The translations under genes were made by a program, and so were the position numbers. A stretch of DNA of 64,000 bases from Galdieria partita. Lineage: Eukaryota > Rhodophyta > Bangiophyceae > Galdieriales > Galdieriaceae. The DNA lies in contig BQMJ01000060.1 in NCBI GenBank assembly GCA_025991245.1, positions 1 to 64,000 on the forward strand, read 5' to 3'. Position 1 is the first letter of the stretch. Each line of letters starts with the position of its first letter. The notes beneath the pieces are model-generated. The model searched no databases. It saw nothing but the letters and a program-made list of their open reading frames with translations, and had not been told where the DNA came from. Positions 24,784 through 37,870 of the stretch are shown here, in pieces.

Positions 24784-25149
24784 TTCTTTCTATGGTTTGT
24801 TTGTAATGTGGAAAAAGTGACGATCCTTTCCGATAGCAAACCTTGTAGGAACTTGAGTTTATCTTGTCATAGTTGGGTTCGGTTGATTAGAGATGAATTG
24901 ATCCTCCCATGAAAAGGTTTACTCATTCCTGTTGGATATTACTGGAAAAACGACATCCTCGATTTGACTATAGTGGATATGGTGAATTCTCAATGGCATA
25001 TATACTTTTTTCAAGTATCTTCATTTTACAATCCTCATCGTGACTCTGCTACTATCGAAAACTCCTTTTTGCCACCTTCTTTCAAGAAAGATGTATGGAA
25101 GACTTCAGAATCGGCCAACTTATCCACTAGTAGGTCAAAGAGGAGATGA
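24784..25149 (+). pseudogene. possible eroded C-terminal domain of the preceding NTPase
   Basis: The open frame starting at 24964 reads LTIVDMVNSQWHIYFFQVSS, which resembles the D....(x)YFFQV strand pair of the nuclease-like tail in RHS/Crinkler proteins. It lies directly downstream of the broken NTPase, on the same strand. The assignment rests on this short motif only. Confidence 0.3.
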
Positions 25150-26750
25150 GTGAGAGTAACAGACAAGCCTCAGTCACTAAACTTGTTTGAATCTGAATGA
25201 AGAGTTTACTACGACGTTTGATGATTCTGGAAGGGATTGTAGATTTTCGTTTGCTGGATTCCAAACACGTTGATTGGCGACACTGCACAAGTACTGTTTA
25301 TGTGACTCCATTGAAGGAGGTCATCAGTGCCATGCGATATTGATTTTCTTTGTAGAGCAGGAATCCCTAAAGTTTTTGAGCATTATTGGAAGAACAAAGT
25401 GATATTGTGCGAGCATTGGATGAGAGCAGGATTGTGTCCCGTTTTATAATCTACCCCAAGGTTAGGATAACTGTGCGGCTGGAGTGTCGAGTCTTCTGGA
25501 ATGGCAAGTGTTTGGGCAATGTTTTTTTCCTATGAAGAGAAAGTGAGGCCAAAGCTATGGACAACAAGACTGTTTTTTGTCACTCTTAGATGAATGAGCG
25601 TTGTAGTGGATAATGATTCCGAATGGAGACATCATGAACAGCTTTGCTTATTATCGGCTTTCAGATTGAATCCAAGACGTATCTTTGGGAGGTGAACTGT
25701 ATGTGGTTCAACCAACTGTACAAACTTTCATTTGAATCAGACTGCTTCTTCAAACGAGAGACACCCAATCATGATTGCCAAGTCATCTCTCCGTATTTTA
25801 CCCCAAGCAAGTGCGTAAACGGGGCTTGGTTCGCAACACACAACCGTTGAGCCAATCCAAAAATACGAGTCATATCACAAGAGTCAATAAAGCATCGTGT
25901 ACGCACACCCGATTCCTTTCCTCGGCTATTAGCAATTTCAAGTTTTTTCCATGGTTGGATGAGCGACTTTTCAAAAATGGATTCGAATGGGCGCAAAGGC
26001 CATTCTCGTACCTGGCCATTCACTTTCTGCAACTGTTCTGTCTCTTCTACCTGTGGAAATGTGCAATCCATTGTGGTCTAGTGTTTCAAGCTTGCTACGC
26101 TGGTCAGTCCATTTGGGCAGACAACCAAAACATTGCTCGTTAGGTGCCATCTCTCTTATAAAGGATTCCGCTAGATGACATCGCGTCCATTTGGTGTGTC
26201 TTTCAAGCATGGATAGAAGCGAATCTAGTAAAGTATCGAAATACTTGTTGACACTTGTATGGGAAAATGGAATTGTCTCACCGTGGAAAATCGGTACGGA
26301 AAGGATGTCAACAAGAGCTAGGAAGAAATGGGATCAGCAACGATGATCAAAGTTGAACTTGTGAGGAATACATATACGCAGAGCTATAGTTCCTTGAGAA
26401 AATCTGCTTGGTTGTTAAAAGTCTTGAAGGTGGACATGAAGAATCACAACTAGATGAGAAACTGAATACTTTGTGTCGCTCTCCTATTGACTCGAATAAA
26501 AAGTTACATGGGGACCTTGTAGCCAAGGACGACTCTTTGGAAAGCTACATCAACCATTCCATGGTTGGAGAATCAACAAGTAGAAATAGTATCTATGGAA
26601 TAACCACACAGTCTGTGTAATCCCTCTACCATTCCCAGTCATTTGTAGAGTGTCACAAAAGATATACGCTCAATAGGAGCTTCAATACCTTTCCAAAAGA
26701 TGCAGTTTTAGTCTACTTTACGTCGACTTGAAAGTCTTAAACCAACCAAT
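25150..26750. other. eroded DNA, no supportable gene
   Basis: GC is higher than in the subtelomere and several short frames look coding-like (25769-26071 minus, ending with FGLAQRLCVANQAPFTHLLG; 26408-26620 plus), but none has a recognisable domain, and the frames break often. I read this as relics of one or more genes. Confidence 0.4.
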
Positions 26751-26757
26751 CCAATCG

Positions 26758-26850
26758 AGAAAATCTTCAGTGGGCAGGTCACCCTGCCACCCCATGAGAG
26801 ATGACAAGATGACCCATCCTAGGTGGGAACGCACTTTCCCACTAGGCTAG
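26758..26850. other. two adjacent stem-loops, candidate structured RNA or element end
   Basis: The first hairpin is GTGGGCAGG-TCA-CCCTGCCAC and the second is CCTAGGTGGGAA-CGCAC-TTTCCCACTAGG; each has a stem of about 8-11 bp with one bulged G. They are separated by a short purine-rich linker (GAGAGATGACAAGATGACC). No known RNA family is recognised. It lies about 140 bp from the 3' end of the PsbP-like gene. Confidence 0.35.
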
Positions 26851-26990
26851 CAAATCAATTGGATTCGATATTATATATATGAATCTCTTTCCAGAGAGAG
26901 TCCCTATTTTGGACATTCCAGAAATTTGGGGTCTCTGTAGTAGAGTGAATAGACTAGTATGATTCAAACATAATCCCTCTATTCCCCTTT

Positions 26991-27768
26991 TTATAAACTT
27001 GGAACAAACGATTCCACTACAGTTCTTAAAAGTTTTTCACGATTCGCCCAACGGCTCTATATATCATGGGATTGGATTCATTCCAACACATTGTGAAGCA
27101 ACTTACTTGTGAACAAGTCGCCGTCACGTTAAACAATTTGCTTTTGGAGGCAGTTAACAAGACGAGTTGGTGAATCGGATCACCTTTCAATTCAATTTCA
27201 TAGGCAACAACTCCACCGTTTTCTCTTTCTGTTGCACTGACCAACTCTAGCTTCCGGTTCTTGGCCAACTTTTCACCCAATTGCTACCAAGTTTCAAGTT
27301 TCTGAGCAGGAGCCAATCAGGTCGACTTACCATGGGAGAGCCCAAGTCCTTTATGGTTTTATTTTTTCCTATATCAAGAGTAGCTATCATGACGACTTCC
27401 AAAGGTTGCACGATATCTTGCCACTTGATATCATACTGATTGCGTTGTCCCGCGAATTCATTCCATCCTATAGGTCTCAATATTTTATATCCCTGTATCA
27501 CGTCTTTGTAAGTCTCCACTTGATTGGCAACTGAAGCCGGGACACTATACTTTTCTTCCTTTGCCCAACTTGTGGAGTCACCGAGTAGACAACCAACACT
27601 AGTTACCACGACACTAGTCCATATCCAATCATTCAAAAACTTTCGTCTATTGCATTTGTTCGCGTGGCTTAGCTTGTGACAACAGGAAACCGCGGTAGGA
27701 AGAGGGAGGCAACGAGTTTTTCCGAATCTACTACGTTGGGGGTATTTTCTGACGTGAAAAGTAGGCAA
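26991..27768 (-). CDS. PsbP-family thylakoid lumen protein
   Basis: A three-exon gene (27768-27331, 27283-27107, 27056-26991) encoding 226 residues. The N-terminus has a basic transit-peptide-like stretch, then a twin-arginine motif (CNRRKF), a hydrophobic segment (WTSVVVTSVGCLL) and a cleavage-like SWA at about residue 68, the layout of a Tat-dependent thylakoid lumen signal. The mature part follows the PsbP fold: YKILRPIGWNEFAGQ, DIKWQDIVQP, TIKDLGSP, then VVAYEIEL and the C-terminal SRWANREKLL, RTVVESF. PsbP relatives stabilise photosystem II or help assemble photosystems. Which subfamily this is cannot be told by eye. Introns are 47 and 50 bp. Confidence 0.8.
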
Positions 27769-27877
27769 CTAGCAGTAAAAAGAGTGTAGAATCACATAAG
27801 TGTGTGTATAGAGAGTTTTTGGTTACCTGGAACGGAGCAAAGCCACAGCGCGGATTTTTCATCATGCGAATTTATGA

Positions 27878-28302
27878 TCAAGTTTGCGGTGCTTTCAACA
27901 CCAAAACTACCGAATCACCACGTAAAAACATTTTAGGAATAAACCTATCCTTATTGACTGGCCTAGCTTTCTTACTCTTCGGTATTTCTGTCCATATTTC
28001 TTTCACATTTTCAAGAATCTAACAACCCTTGGCAACTCCAATCAACACGTTCTTTCCTTACTTACCATATTGAAATGACGATCGAATGCTTTTACTTTTC
28101 CGAGCAACTTTTTGTTATTTCTCACATTGATCAATACCTATATAACCACGTCGTCCGTGAAACACACCATTCCTCCTATCCAATGCCTTCTTACCGGAGT
28201 ACCATCCTTTACACAATCCACCAACAACGAAAGTGGCCCTTGAGAAAACTCTTCCGACTTGGCAGTGTCTACGATACCCAAAGGTTGGTTGGGATCACCC
28301 AT
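27878..28302 (-). CDS. SNRPD2: small nuclear ribonucleoprotein SmD2
   Basis: A three-exon gene (28302-28195, 28137-28066, 28018-27878) encoding 106 residues. Recognisable pieces are [20 protein letters not shown] (Sm1 start with the SmD2 GPLS motif), [20 protein letters not shown] and HFNM (end of Sm1), then [11 protein letters not shown] and [20 protein letters not shown] (Sm2, with the RGDSV signature). SmD2 is one of seven Sm proteins that ring the U1, U2, U4 and U5 snRNAs. Length matches the family. Introns are 57 and 47 bp. It is tail-on with the PsbP-like gene 109 bp downstream, and divergent from USP14/UBP6 across 155 bp. Confidence 0.9.
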
Positions 28303-28457
28303 TCCTGAACGAGTATCAGGTACCTTGTTCCTATATTATTATTCAAACAATTGAATACATTGGACGAAAGCGTCCTTACTTGTTCAAAGACATGAAGAAA
28401 ACGTTGTAGACAACGCTCGTCACAATAATCACACAACAATTCCAGAGTGGGGTCTCC

Positions 28458-30039
28458 ATGATGACTCACAACGTTCCTATTCAAGTGAAATGGCAAAAAC
28501 AAAAGTTCTCCATGTCTATAGATAGGAATCAACCTATTCAAGTGTTTCAAGACCAGCTATATCGTTTGACGGTAAGTACAACGGAGTGGTTTCACTTGTT
28601 ATTGAAGAGTATTGAATAGCAAGTGCCTCCTGAACGACAAACTATTTTGGGTTTCAAAGGTGGAAAACTTACAAACGATAAAGATTGGGATAGTTGTGGA
28701 TTGAAGGAGAATATGTCCATTGTTTTGATAGGTTCAGCTGATGAGGTAAGTGACTATGATGAGGAGTATATATCCCGGTCTTCTTTGTTGAATTGACAGT
28801 CCATTATTCTTTTAGGTTCCTAAAGCACCCACAACAAGTGTCCAATTTATAGAAGATGTATCGCCCAATGGAGAGAATATGGTTCAGTTGTGGGATGGTT
28901 TACCTTGTGGTATGGTGAATGTGGGAAATACTTGTTATATGAATGCTACGGTACAATGTCTCTCAACAGTAGATTGTTTACGTCATAGTATTCGTGCATA
29001 TTGTAAACAACATCCCATTGCAAGGACGGAAAGTGAAAAGTTAGTTTCTGCACTTTCTCAAGTATTTGTCTCTTTGCATACCACACCTTGTAAGGGACCC
29101 GTTGTTCCTGTGGAGTTGTTACAGCAATTGAGAAAAGTCAATCCTCAGTTTCAAGAGTGGAATAATCGTGGAGGTTATTGTCAACAAGATGCTGAAGAAT
29201 GTTGGTCTACTTTGCTTTCTCAGTGTCATCAAGTACTTGCCTCACCTAGTTTGTTATCCATGTCTAGTTTCTCGTTGGGTGATTCAGTTGTCGATTTCTT
29301 ATTTGGTGTCGAGTTGGAAACGATTGATACTTGTTTGGAGAGTAGTGATGAGGAGCCTAGAAAGAGAAAGGAAGTTGTTAGGTCTCTCAAGTGTCATATT
29401 TCACACAATACGAGTCAATTAGAACAAGGACTGAAGGAAGGTTTAGAAACGACCATTGAATTGAATGCAGAGACTTTGGGTAAGAGTGTTGGATGGAGTA
29501 GGAAGAGTCGAATATCTCGTATGCCTCCTTATTTGTGCATTCAATTTGTTCGTTTCTTTTGGAAAGCTTCAGAACAAGTGAAAGCCAAAATATTGAGGAA
29601 TGTTGAATTTCCTGTGTTACTGAATTTGTACGAATTGGCTACAGATGATTGGAAACAAATGATGGAAAAGCATTCAGATGCACAGTTGTCTCCTTCATCG
29701 AATCATAACCACGAACAACATCAAGACGGTGATCATCATGCTATGGATGATATTTTTGTAGAGTCGATGGATAGGAAAGCTCAATACGAGTTGATTGCTG
29801 TTTTGACTCATCAAGGAAGAGCTGCAGATGCTGGACATTATGTAGCTTGGGTCAAACGAGAGAAAGTTTGGTATAAGTTGGATGATGACAAGGTAAGAGC
29901 AAACGGTTCCATCAAAAGAGAGAGTATTCCAACCTTGTTCAGGTATCTTATTGTACTGAAGAGGATGTCAAAAGACTATCAGGAGGTGGAGACTGGCATA
30001 TGGCCTATTTGTGTTTATATCGTCAACAGTCTTGGAAAG

Positions 30040-30062
<23 letters not shown>
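28458..30062 (+). CDS. USP14: ubiquitin carboxyl-terminal hydrolase, USP14/UBP6 type
   Basis: Four exons (28458-28571, 28620-28745, 28816-29892, 29943-30062) give 478 residues. Residues 1-80 form a ubiquitin-like domain (IQVKWQKQKFSMS, LGFKGGKLTNDKDWDSCGLK, SIVLIGSADE). The USP core follows: the Cys box GMVNVGNTCYMNATVQCL, QQDAEECWSTLL, CIQFVRFFWK, the His box GRAADAGHYVAWV, and WYKLDDDKVS. The end, EDVKRLSGGGDWHMAYLCLY, is typical of USP14/UBP6, which bind the proteasome through the ubiquitin-like domain and trim ubiquitin chains from substrates. ATG follows ATG at the start. The stop overlaps the end of the next gene on the other strand by 23 bp. Confidence 0.92.
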
Positions 30063-31262
<1,200 letters not shown>

Positions 31263-31379
31263 CAAAAGAGATGGAGAGAAAGTGTTCAAAGATAGGACCA
31301 ATCGATTGAATTTGCATGAGGCTTTGCTGAACAAGTCAAAAATAAAGTATACCAGAGAGAGAAAATAATATTTTGCCTT

Positions 31380-34238
31380 TCATGAAGATATCTTTCGGAT
31401 ATGATGTGACCAAGGTAATAGTTCTTCACTGAGTACAATAGAAACGGGTCGTTGAGATTCAACTATTTCAATGTCCAACAATAACCTAGATAAATTGCAT
31501 GGACGGCTTCCTAGCCAAGAAAGAGATAATTGAACAACTTGCTTATCAGAATAAAGTACCGCTTTTAAACGCATTTCATTTTCTTCTGAATAAGGACCAT
31601 CATCTTCCACAAATAGTTCTTCAGTGACACAATATTCAAGCCAAGGATCGGGATAACAAACGACATATCGACTCAAAGAAGCTTCTTTGCCATCTTGAAA
31701 ACCTAATTGTCTGGTTTGATAGATAATGGCACCTGAGCGAATAAAAAGAGGAACTCCTTGTTCAACTAATTGGACTTGAATAGTTTGACCACCTCTAAAC
31801 CATTGCGTATGATAATAATCATACCAATGACTACCTTTTGGAAGATACACAGAACTAGTTCTAGAAACAACTGTGTTTAGTGCAGGAATCGCTCTTGAAA
31901 CTTTCCATGCTTTACCTAATATCTGGTGTGGTAATAGGATGGATAAGTAACCAACTTCCCAACATGAAACAAAATGACTCAGTTGCACAAGTTATATCAC
32001 TTGGGAAGTGATAAACCAATGGACGAATAACTGGATGACCAGTTTCACTAGCAAGAATATGCAAATTGTACAAATAAGGAATCAACTGCTCGCGAAAGGA
32101 CAATGCATGTCTAACTCTATCAAGCAAAGACGGGTACATCCAAGGCTCATTGACTTTCCAATTATGCTCTTCGTCCACTGAATTCCATCCAGAATGAATA
32201 ACAAATCGAGGCATAAAAATATTCACTTGAATCCATCTGATGAAAAGCTCAGGATCAACTCTAGGGCCATAGAAACCTCCAGTATCATGACCAACAAATG
32301 GAAGACCACTTAAACTCATTCCTAAACCTACACACATTGAAATAGCAATCAAAAAATGTGTTGCTCAACATACTCATAGGAATATTATATTGTAACGTCT
32401 TCCAACTGGTATAGTTGTCTCCAGACCATGACTGAGAAATGTAGCGCTGCATACCTAAACAAGTGGAACGAGAAACTACAAATGGCCGACAAGTGGGACT
32501 GGGAACATTGATCATACTTCATAGTAATATATGTACACAACTTACTTGTAACGCAATAGAGCATTTCTTGAAGCTTTCGCCATCCAAAGAGACTGAATAG
32601 CTCTACCCAATTGTTTCAGAGGATATCCCAAATCTATGCAACTATTCCAATCACAAACATCCCATTCATTATTATCATTCCATATTCCATCGATACCAAA
32701 AGCTAAATAGTGTTCTCCTAACATTCGTATCCACCATTCCATAGTTGCTTCATTGGTAAAGTCTAAATACGAGCCGTATTCACTGATACTTGCTTCCGAT
32801 GACCACAATGGAAACAAACAAGGTTCCTTTACATCTTCTCTTCTACTTGGCTGATATAAAAAGAGTTGCAAGTTCTTGGCTTCTACATAGTGAGGATTGG
32901 AACAGAGAAGCCATGGCTTCACATTCACAATCAAGTGCATATCACAACTTTGAAAAGCATGAACCAAGTCTGAAACATTAGGTATCTAATAGAGGTGACG
33001 TAACGAATTTTTAATATACAGATAAATGTATCATCTGAATATACCTTGTCTTTGTTCCAACAAAACATTTGCCTTCTTTTCATAGAGTCCGTAGAATATC
33101 CAGAAGATAAATGAAGACCAGTACAGACAATATCATATCGTCGACAATTGGCAACAAAATTTTTCAATTGTTGCTCTGCATCATCACTTTCTGTATAAAA
33201 CATTCCACTACCCAAGTAGTACAAGGCCCATCTAAAAAACTAGCGTAAGTTCATCCGAAGACTAGGAACAATAAGATACCTTGGAATTCTAGGAGGAAAG
33301 CCAGTCAATTGGGCAAGCTTTTCCACTATTTGTACCAATGAAGAACCATAAATAACATAGTAATCGATGTCTCCACCATCTACACTAAAATATCGATAAG
33401 AACCATAGATAGCTTGGAGTTCCTTGCCCATATCGAAAGTACAAGGTAACATGGTATCATACAAAATTCCACAACCTATACCTAAATACATTGAGAAAAT
33501 TCAGCAAATAAAGTTGTTCGATACATATATATATATGCACTCGTATTCATGGATTACCTAACACACTATTCCATGTAATATAAAAGGGATGATGTTTATA
33601 GAGAGGGTCGCTAGTTTCTGCATCATATCCCAAAGCATCTCTGGGATCCATTCGTATTCTGCTCCCATATTTGTCAAGTTCTCCACTTGTTTCACCAAAA
33701 CCATAATAGTGCTCCGAACCTTTACGAGTTAGATAATGATAGACCATATGTGACCCTTTCTCGGTAACGTAAGCTTCCATAGGACGGTCCTCTAAAAATG
33801 CTCTTCCATGGCTGTCTTGCCAGGATAGAGCTACGGTGTTATGTAGTTGAACTTTTATCTGTAGTTTATCTCCTTTGAGAGTTAGCATACAAGTCTCTGG
33901 ATCGCTTTCCACTGTCACTTGGGGACAAGTAAATCTTGAAAGATCATCTCTGCTAATACCTTGAAGTGGAACATCGTTTTTTTCATCACACTAAGTACTG
34001 TGAATACAGCAAATTTCAAACACCAACGAAGACTTACTCGAATCCAAGTTCTGTTTATCTTGGGTTTACCGTCTGGCAAGAAATTCACTCTTACAATATC
34101 TTCCTCTAGAAACTGCACTGAGAACTTTTCTTCATACTTTCCGGTTATGTGGATGTGGTTAGCGGTGCGAGTAGATGGAACTACTTTAGTGGATTCTTGG
34201 ACTTGTAATGGTATTCGGTTCTTCCAGCTTTCAGACAT
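31380..34238 (-). CDS. alpha-glucosidase, glycoside hydrolase family 31
   Basis: A multi-exon gene of roughly 820 residues. Exons 3-8 are 33481-33280, 33231-33045, 32985-32546, 32516-32374, 32327-31916 and 31860-31380; exon 2 ends at 33558; the exon 1/2 junction (about 34036/33955) is uncertain. GH31 features are YYGFGETSGELDK, a catalytic nucleophile region GIDGIWNDNNEW (the Asp of WNDNNE), SRSTCLGMQRYISQSWSGDN, GHDTGGFYGP, and VYLPKGSHWYDYY. Family members remove terminal alpha-linked glucose from starch- or glycogen-like glucans or from glycoproteins. No clear signal peptide is visible, hence a cytosolic starch-degrading role is possible (inference). The 29-bp intron at 32517-32545 is unusually short. 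It diverges from the RNase HII gene across 96 bp. Confidence 0.88.
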
Positions 34239-34334
34239 TACTGCACATACTACAATCACTCTGTATTTTTTCTTTGCATTTTTGGCGCCCAACGAAAAGG
34301 ATTAGAAACCAACTTGAATATGACATTTTAGAAT

Positions 34335-35291
34335 ATGCGATGGTTGTATTATCCATGTTTTCGTAGAGTTTCTAGTTTACTTTACAAAATGCCTAAAAGA
34401 AAATCAACTATAACGAATCCTCTTTGTTTCAAGCGACATGGTGTTGTTTGTCAACAGCAAGCACCTAGCAGTTATCGTTGGATTGGTATAGACCAATCAG
34501 AGAAAACAATAAAGCTGCGTGGTAGTATAGATCACAAAATAGAGTTGGAGGAAAGCCATAGTGATATGAGAGAAGAGCTCATTCGAGTTTTACAACTCAC
34601 TCAAGAGGAAAGAAAGTGGCGCAACAAGGGGTATCAGGTTATTGTTGGAGTAGATGAAGCAGTAAGTATGTAGATGAAACGTAAAGTTGCCAAATGAACA
34701 AGTTCTTAGGGTAGAGGCCCCCTAGCTGGACCTGTTGTTGCAGCTGCTTGTATTTTACCTCCTGATGTACTATTTGAGGGTTTAAACGATAGCAAAAAGT
34801 TAACTCCTAGTCAACGGAATATATTATACGAAAATATTCAGAAATATGCAATAGAATACGCTATTGGGCAAGTTGACCATCATACGATTGATCAAGTGAA
34901 TATCTTTCAAGCCACGATGATGGCTGTCCAAGATGCATTAAAACAACTAAGAACCAAACCTGATATGGTGATTGCTGATGGTCCTCATTGGAAACTAACG
35001 CTGGATATTCCCCTAGTTGGAGTGATTAAAGGAGACAACACTATATTATCGGTGTGTGCTGCATCAATATTGGCAAAGGAAACAAGAGATCGTTGGATGA
35101 TAAAGGCCAGTCTAGATTATCCCGAATACGGATTCGAGAAACACAAAGGATATGGAACAGCATTTCATCTGAAGGCTATTCAGACTTTTGGACCATCCGC
35201 ATTGCATCGTATGTCCTTTCGACCTTTATGTGAAGTTAAACCCGATTCAACCTCAAAACGAAGAAGAAAGCCACTGAATGGAAATGAATAA
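34335..35291 (+). CDS. rnhB: ribonuclease HII, probably organelle-targeted
   Basis: Two exons (34335-34661, 34710-35291; 48-bp intron) give 302 residues. Type 2 RNase H motifs are VIVGVDEAGRGPLAGPVVAAA (acidic pair D and E), LNDSKKLTP, MVIADGPHW, SVCAASILAKETRD and YGFEKHKGYGTAFHLKAI. It looks like the bacterial single-chain enzyme rather than the eukaryotic H2A subunit. The enzyme cuts the RNA strand of RNA/DNA hybrids. About 105 residues precede the catalytic domain; the first part is basic and lacks acidic residues (MRWLYYPCFRRVSSLLYK), like a transit peptide. A plastid or mitochondrial enzyme of bacterial origin is likely (inference). Confidence 0.9.
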
Positions 35292-35332
35292 CTGCAGAGT
35301 TATTCTTCACTATTCATTGTGCGTTCTTCTCT

Positions 35333-35926
35333 TCATATCCATTTTTCGTCCAATTTACGATGAAAGTGCAACTTCATTGCCCAAGAACCCTCCATATCTG
35401 TTGAAATGGTCAAGTTATTATCTCTAAAAGCTGCCATTCTTCTTCCTTTGGTATCCGCTCCCAGTCCAAACTTCAAGGCTTGTTGTCCACCAGCAATAGT
35501 ACGAACAACACCAATACGACCTATTCTCTCTCTCTTATTATTTCTAAAGGAAAATTGAAACCTCATAGTTAGTTCAGTTCGTTCATCCAACGACCAAGTC
35601 TTATATATCGAGGAGGACGCGATAGTTTTTTGAATAGGAACGATTTCTCCTCGCAAGTCCATTTTCCAAGGCCAAGTATTTCCGACTGTGAAGGAGTGTT
35701 CGATACCGGCTCTTGTTAAAAGTTCTGCATCTCCGTGATTAGCAGCAGTGGAAAGTATCACTTTGGTCTTGTCACTCAATTGAAACTCCCTATGTACGTG
35801 CAAGTCAAAACTTCGGTCTGTAGAAGTAAAAACAAGACTCGTATCTAAACTATTCTATAAAACTACTAAACAAGGAAAAACTAGTTTCTTTCTTGTATCA
35901 CTTACTTCACTTCTTGCCTGGACCAT
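35333..35926 (-). CDS. beta-barrel-like protein, possible OEP21 chloroplast outer-envelope channel
   Basis: Two exons (35926-35906 and 35854-35333; 51-bp intron) give 180 residues. The first exon is only 21 bp (MVQARSE). The protein is rich in alternating polar and apolar short strands (TSLVFTSTDRSFDLHVHRE, TELTMRFQFSF, LKFGLGADT), as in a beta barrel. The C-terminal FRDNNLTISTDMEGSWAMKL resembles the end of plant OEP21 (consensus I.ENNWT...D.KGRWN), and length matches (about 177). OEP21 is an anion channel for triose phosphates in the chloroplast outer envelope. The call rests mainly on the C-terminus and length. Confidence 0.5.
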
Positions 35927-36038
35927 GGACAAGAGGCAAGATATCTTTCAATCCCAAAAGGAGATGAACATGGAAAGATCGTTTTCATTTATTCAAATAA
36001 TTTCGAATGACACTCTAATAGATATCGCATTCACTCGC

Positions 36039-37513
36039 TTATATTTCTCTTGATTCTTCCTGACTAAGCCAACGCAGTGGAACCGGAGGAATATAAGCGG
36101 CATTCTTTTTTATCCAAGCGTGCTGTAGTACCAAATGCAATGGGAGTCTCTTTTCTGGCTCTTTCACAAGCAGTTTACTAATCAAGTTCCGAGCATCCTG
36201 ACTCAACCAATCAGGAAAACGTATATCTACACGGGCGATTCTCCGATAGGTTTCTGTATGACCTTGTGCTTCAAATGGAGGGTTTCCAACCAAAAATTCA
36301 TACATTAAAACACCTAAACTCCAAATATCCACATTCTCATCATGTTCTCGACCTTCTACCATTTCTGGCGGTAAGTAATCAAGAGTCCCACACATAGTCA
36401 TTCTTCGTGAATGAGGAGCATGCACGGACCAACCAAAGTCTGCAATCTTCAACTCTCCTCTTATGCCCAATAACAAATTTTCTGGTTTAATATCTCTATG
36501 TATAACATGTTTCTGATGACAATATAACAAAGCATGAGCAAGAGATGCAATGTAAGTGGCTGCTCTAGACTCGGAAAATTTACCGCATTTCTGAAGTTCT
36601 TTGTATAGTTCACCTCCAGCAGCATATTCTAATATCAGGAATACTCGAGACTTGTCGTAAAAATATCCATAAAGTTTGAGTATATTTGGATGTCGAAGAT
36701 GACTCTGTATTTCGATCTCCCTGCGCAGTTGATGTTCCACGCCAGCTTTCACTAACTGACTTTTGAACAAGATTTTAAGTGCAATGACAAACTTGGTCTT
36801 CTTCTCTCTTGCCAAATATACATTGCCAAATTTTCCTCTTCCTAATGGCCTTCCAATATCAAAGTCATCCAAAGTCCACCGTTTGATAGTCTTACAAGTT
36901 TGTGGATGGCCTAACGGAGATATTGCATTTGATTTGTTCTCCTTTTGCGAACTTTCCTCTCTTTCCATTGCTTCTTTTTCTAATGGTTGACTAGACTGAT
37001 ACTTTTTGTCTTGTATTTGAAGTCCTTCCGTGCCTTCAATAATACTGTGACAACTGCTCGACTCTTCACTTCTGACACCATTTGGAAGACTCTCATCGTT
37101 CTCCTATGATACAATCAATATTTTCAAGTCATACACTCAACAAACTTGCCTTTTTTAAAAGTGGTGCTTGAAAGCGTGAATCTAACTCTGTTTCACAGTC
37201 TGTCATATCATATTTTTAAAAGTGACTACTTACCGTTTGTTCGAAGAAATTCCATAGAAACCACGTTAGGAGATCTATTTTCTTTATTGGCCAACAATTC
37301 CTTTCTGTCATGTTCCAGTCTAAAAGGCATATGACTATCTACAAGGGTATTGTTATCATATTGATCAGCATTCTTATTGCCAACGAGCTTCTTATTCCTC
37401 TGATAGTTATTCGTCATAAGAAGAGAACGATTTTCATAGCGTATTTGTTCGAGCTCTCCTAACCGAGCAGCTATTGAAAAGGAGTCACTTTTCTGAAAAC
37501 TTGTGTTATTCAT
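36039..37513 (-). CDS. Aurora-type serine/threonine kinase
   Basis: Three exons (37513-37234, 37199-37150, 37103-36039) encode 464 residues. A charged, low-complexity N-terminus of about 165 residues precedes the kinase. Kinase motifs are [27 protein letters not shown] (catalytic Lys), [21 protein letters not shown], and an activation loop [19 protein letters not shown], which is the Aurora signature, with its usual ADFGWSVH. Aurora kinases drive spindle assembly, chromosome segregation and cytokinesis. The second exon is only 50 bp, the first intron 34 bp, and the second intron uses a GC donor (GCAAGT). The N-terminus contains KENRSP and KEN-like sequences that could mark it for APC/C-dependent destruction (inference). 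Confidence 0.93.
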
Positions 37514-37870
37514 AAAAAGTAACGGTTAAGAGAAGGCCCGTTTTTCGAATGGTTTTCCCAAAAAGTGGGCTCGCAATGATTTTGAAAATAGGGAGAATCT
37601 CCTCCATGCACTCTTTTGAAAACGGCTTCACATAGGAAAAACAGAGAAAGATGCCATTCAGCAAAGTTGCCGAGTACTTTTATATACATGTAACTGGAAA
37701 GTTATATTTATTTCTGAGAGTTGTCCCAACTAGTGGCAACGCTTGGGTTGTCCATAATTACTTGTACTCATAGCATACCAGTACTCTACAGTGGAAGAGT
37801 TTCTTCTTCTTTGTGACACTCTTATCAGAGGAATATTCTTATTTTCATTCAACTACTAGAAACCTCGACT

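Noticed and set aside
25769-26210. Minus-strand frames as a gene of about 100 residues
   Set aside because: The text looks coding-like but frames overlap and break, there is no start context and no recognised family.
27804-28308. Two plus-strand frames, one with a membrane-like segment, as small genes
   Set aside because: They lie antisense to the three SmD2 exons, which explain the region fully.
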